A stretch of 16,007 nt of DNA. Source: Phoronis pallida (lineage: Eukaryota; Phoronida; Phoronidae). Below the pieces are notes generated by a model. It had not been told where the DNA came from. It worked only from the letters and a program-made list of their open reading frames with translations, and ran no database searches. How positions within the stretch are numbered: the stretch's first letter is position 1; each line of letters begins with the position of its first letter. Positions 15,670 to 16,007 of this stretch are shown here, one piece after another. The stretch lies in the NCBI GenBank assembly GCA_028565715.1, contig JAOXYC010239792.1, positions 1-16,007 of the forward strand, written 5' to 3'. A program made the translations under genes and the position numbers.

Positions 15670-16005
15670 TTAATCTGTCCTGTGTAAGGATATATGTACA
15701 GCTTCTCTCACACCTCTTTCAAACCATGTGGATTCCCGGTCCAAAATGTCTACATTTTCCCAATCAAAAACATGTCCGGTTTCGCACATATGTTTAACAA
15801 CTGGGGAGTTCACACTACTAGGTCTCCTGTGTTCCGCCAGGCGAATCGACAGTGGGCGGTTGAACTCTCCAACATAGTTGGAGGTGCACTCCAAACACTG
15901 AATGTGGTAAACTGTTCCTGCCGTCTCTCAAGTGCTAAGGGGGTCCTTTGGTGCCACTAGTAGATCCCGTAAAGTGTTCCGCGGTTTGAAAAATGTTTTA
16001 ATCCC
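15670..16005 (-). pseudogene. Penelope-like retroelement, C-terminal GIY-YIG endonuclease fragment
   Basis: On the minus strand one frame runs from the window edge to TAA at 15672-15670, broken once by TGA at 15930-15928. Before the stop it reads TLRDLLVAPKDPL, typical of the linker after Penelope reverse transcriptase. After it come a CLEC cysteine pair, a GIY-YIG-like VYHI and YVGE, the conserved Arg/His block IRLAEHR, then ETGH and DWENVDILDRE with a closing EAVHI. This is the Penelope endonuclease order. Sequence past the TAA still resembles the family's Asn-rich end in another frame, suggesting a late frameshift. The reverse transcriptase would lie beyond 16007. The TGA and truncation indicate a dead copy. 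Confidence 0.75.
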
Positions 16006-16007
16006 AC

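Overview
The window looks like invertebrate, probably molluscan (bivalve-like), nuclear DNA. It is AT-rich with long gene-poor stretches, GT-AG introns, palindromic and satellite-like repeats, a Penelope-type retroelement fragment, a large Ty3/gypsy LTR retroelement and genes for small secreted cystine-knot peptides. Nothing suggests a bacterium. The taxon is inferred from style and protein families, not proven.

Region 1 (1-684) is flanking DNA with one possible terminal coding exon (154-426). Region 2 (about 685-10368) is a Ty3/gypsy element and its presumed accessory genes. It has a 5' LTR with TATA box and polyadenylation signals, a tRNA-Leu-type primer binding site at 1970, a small membrane-protein ORF (ORF1, 2199-2654), gag (2656-3804) and an intact pol (3807-7772: protease, reverse transcriptase, RNase H, integrase). 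Two further ORFs follow: ORF4 (8168-9058), with a possible Skp1/POZ-like part and a RING-like zinc site, and ORF5 (9868-10368), with two C2H2 fingers and a PPxY motif. Translation signals are unusually legible. The only ATG between 1989 and 2655 is that of ORF1, so leaky scanning to gag is plausible. A phased G GGA AAC slippery site followed 5 nt later by a 7-bp stem marks the gag-pol overlap. Sequences resembling 3' splice sites lie before ORF1, ORF4 and ORF5. No 3' LTR was found by eye, so the right boundary of the element and its ownership of ORF4 and ORF5 are unproven.

Region 3 (about 10370-13137) is gene-poor. It holds an inverted minisatellite (11025-11440) and a 305-bp-period tandem duplication (11757-12346). 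Region 4 (13138-15119) holds two cystine-knot peptide genes facing each other. The plus-strand gene resolves into three phase-consistent exons encoding a 125-residue precursor with three six-cysteine modules. The minus-strand gene is seen only as its last exon, with one module. A second large palindrome of short units (14456-14781) lies between them.

Region 5 (15200-16007) has repeated CAACGCGTTG motifs, a 253-bp hairpin (15404-15656) and, on the minus strand, the C-terminal GIY-YIG part of a Penelope-like element broken by a TGA codon.
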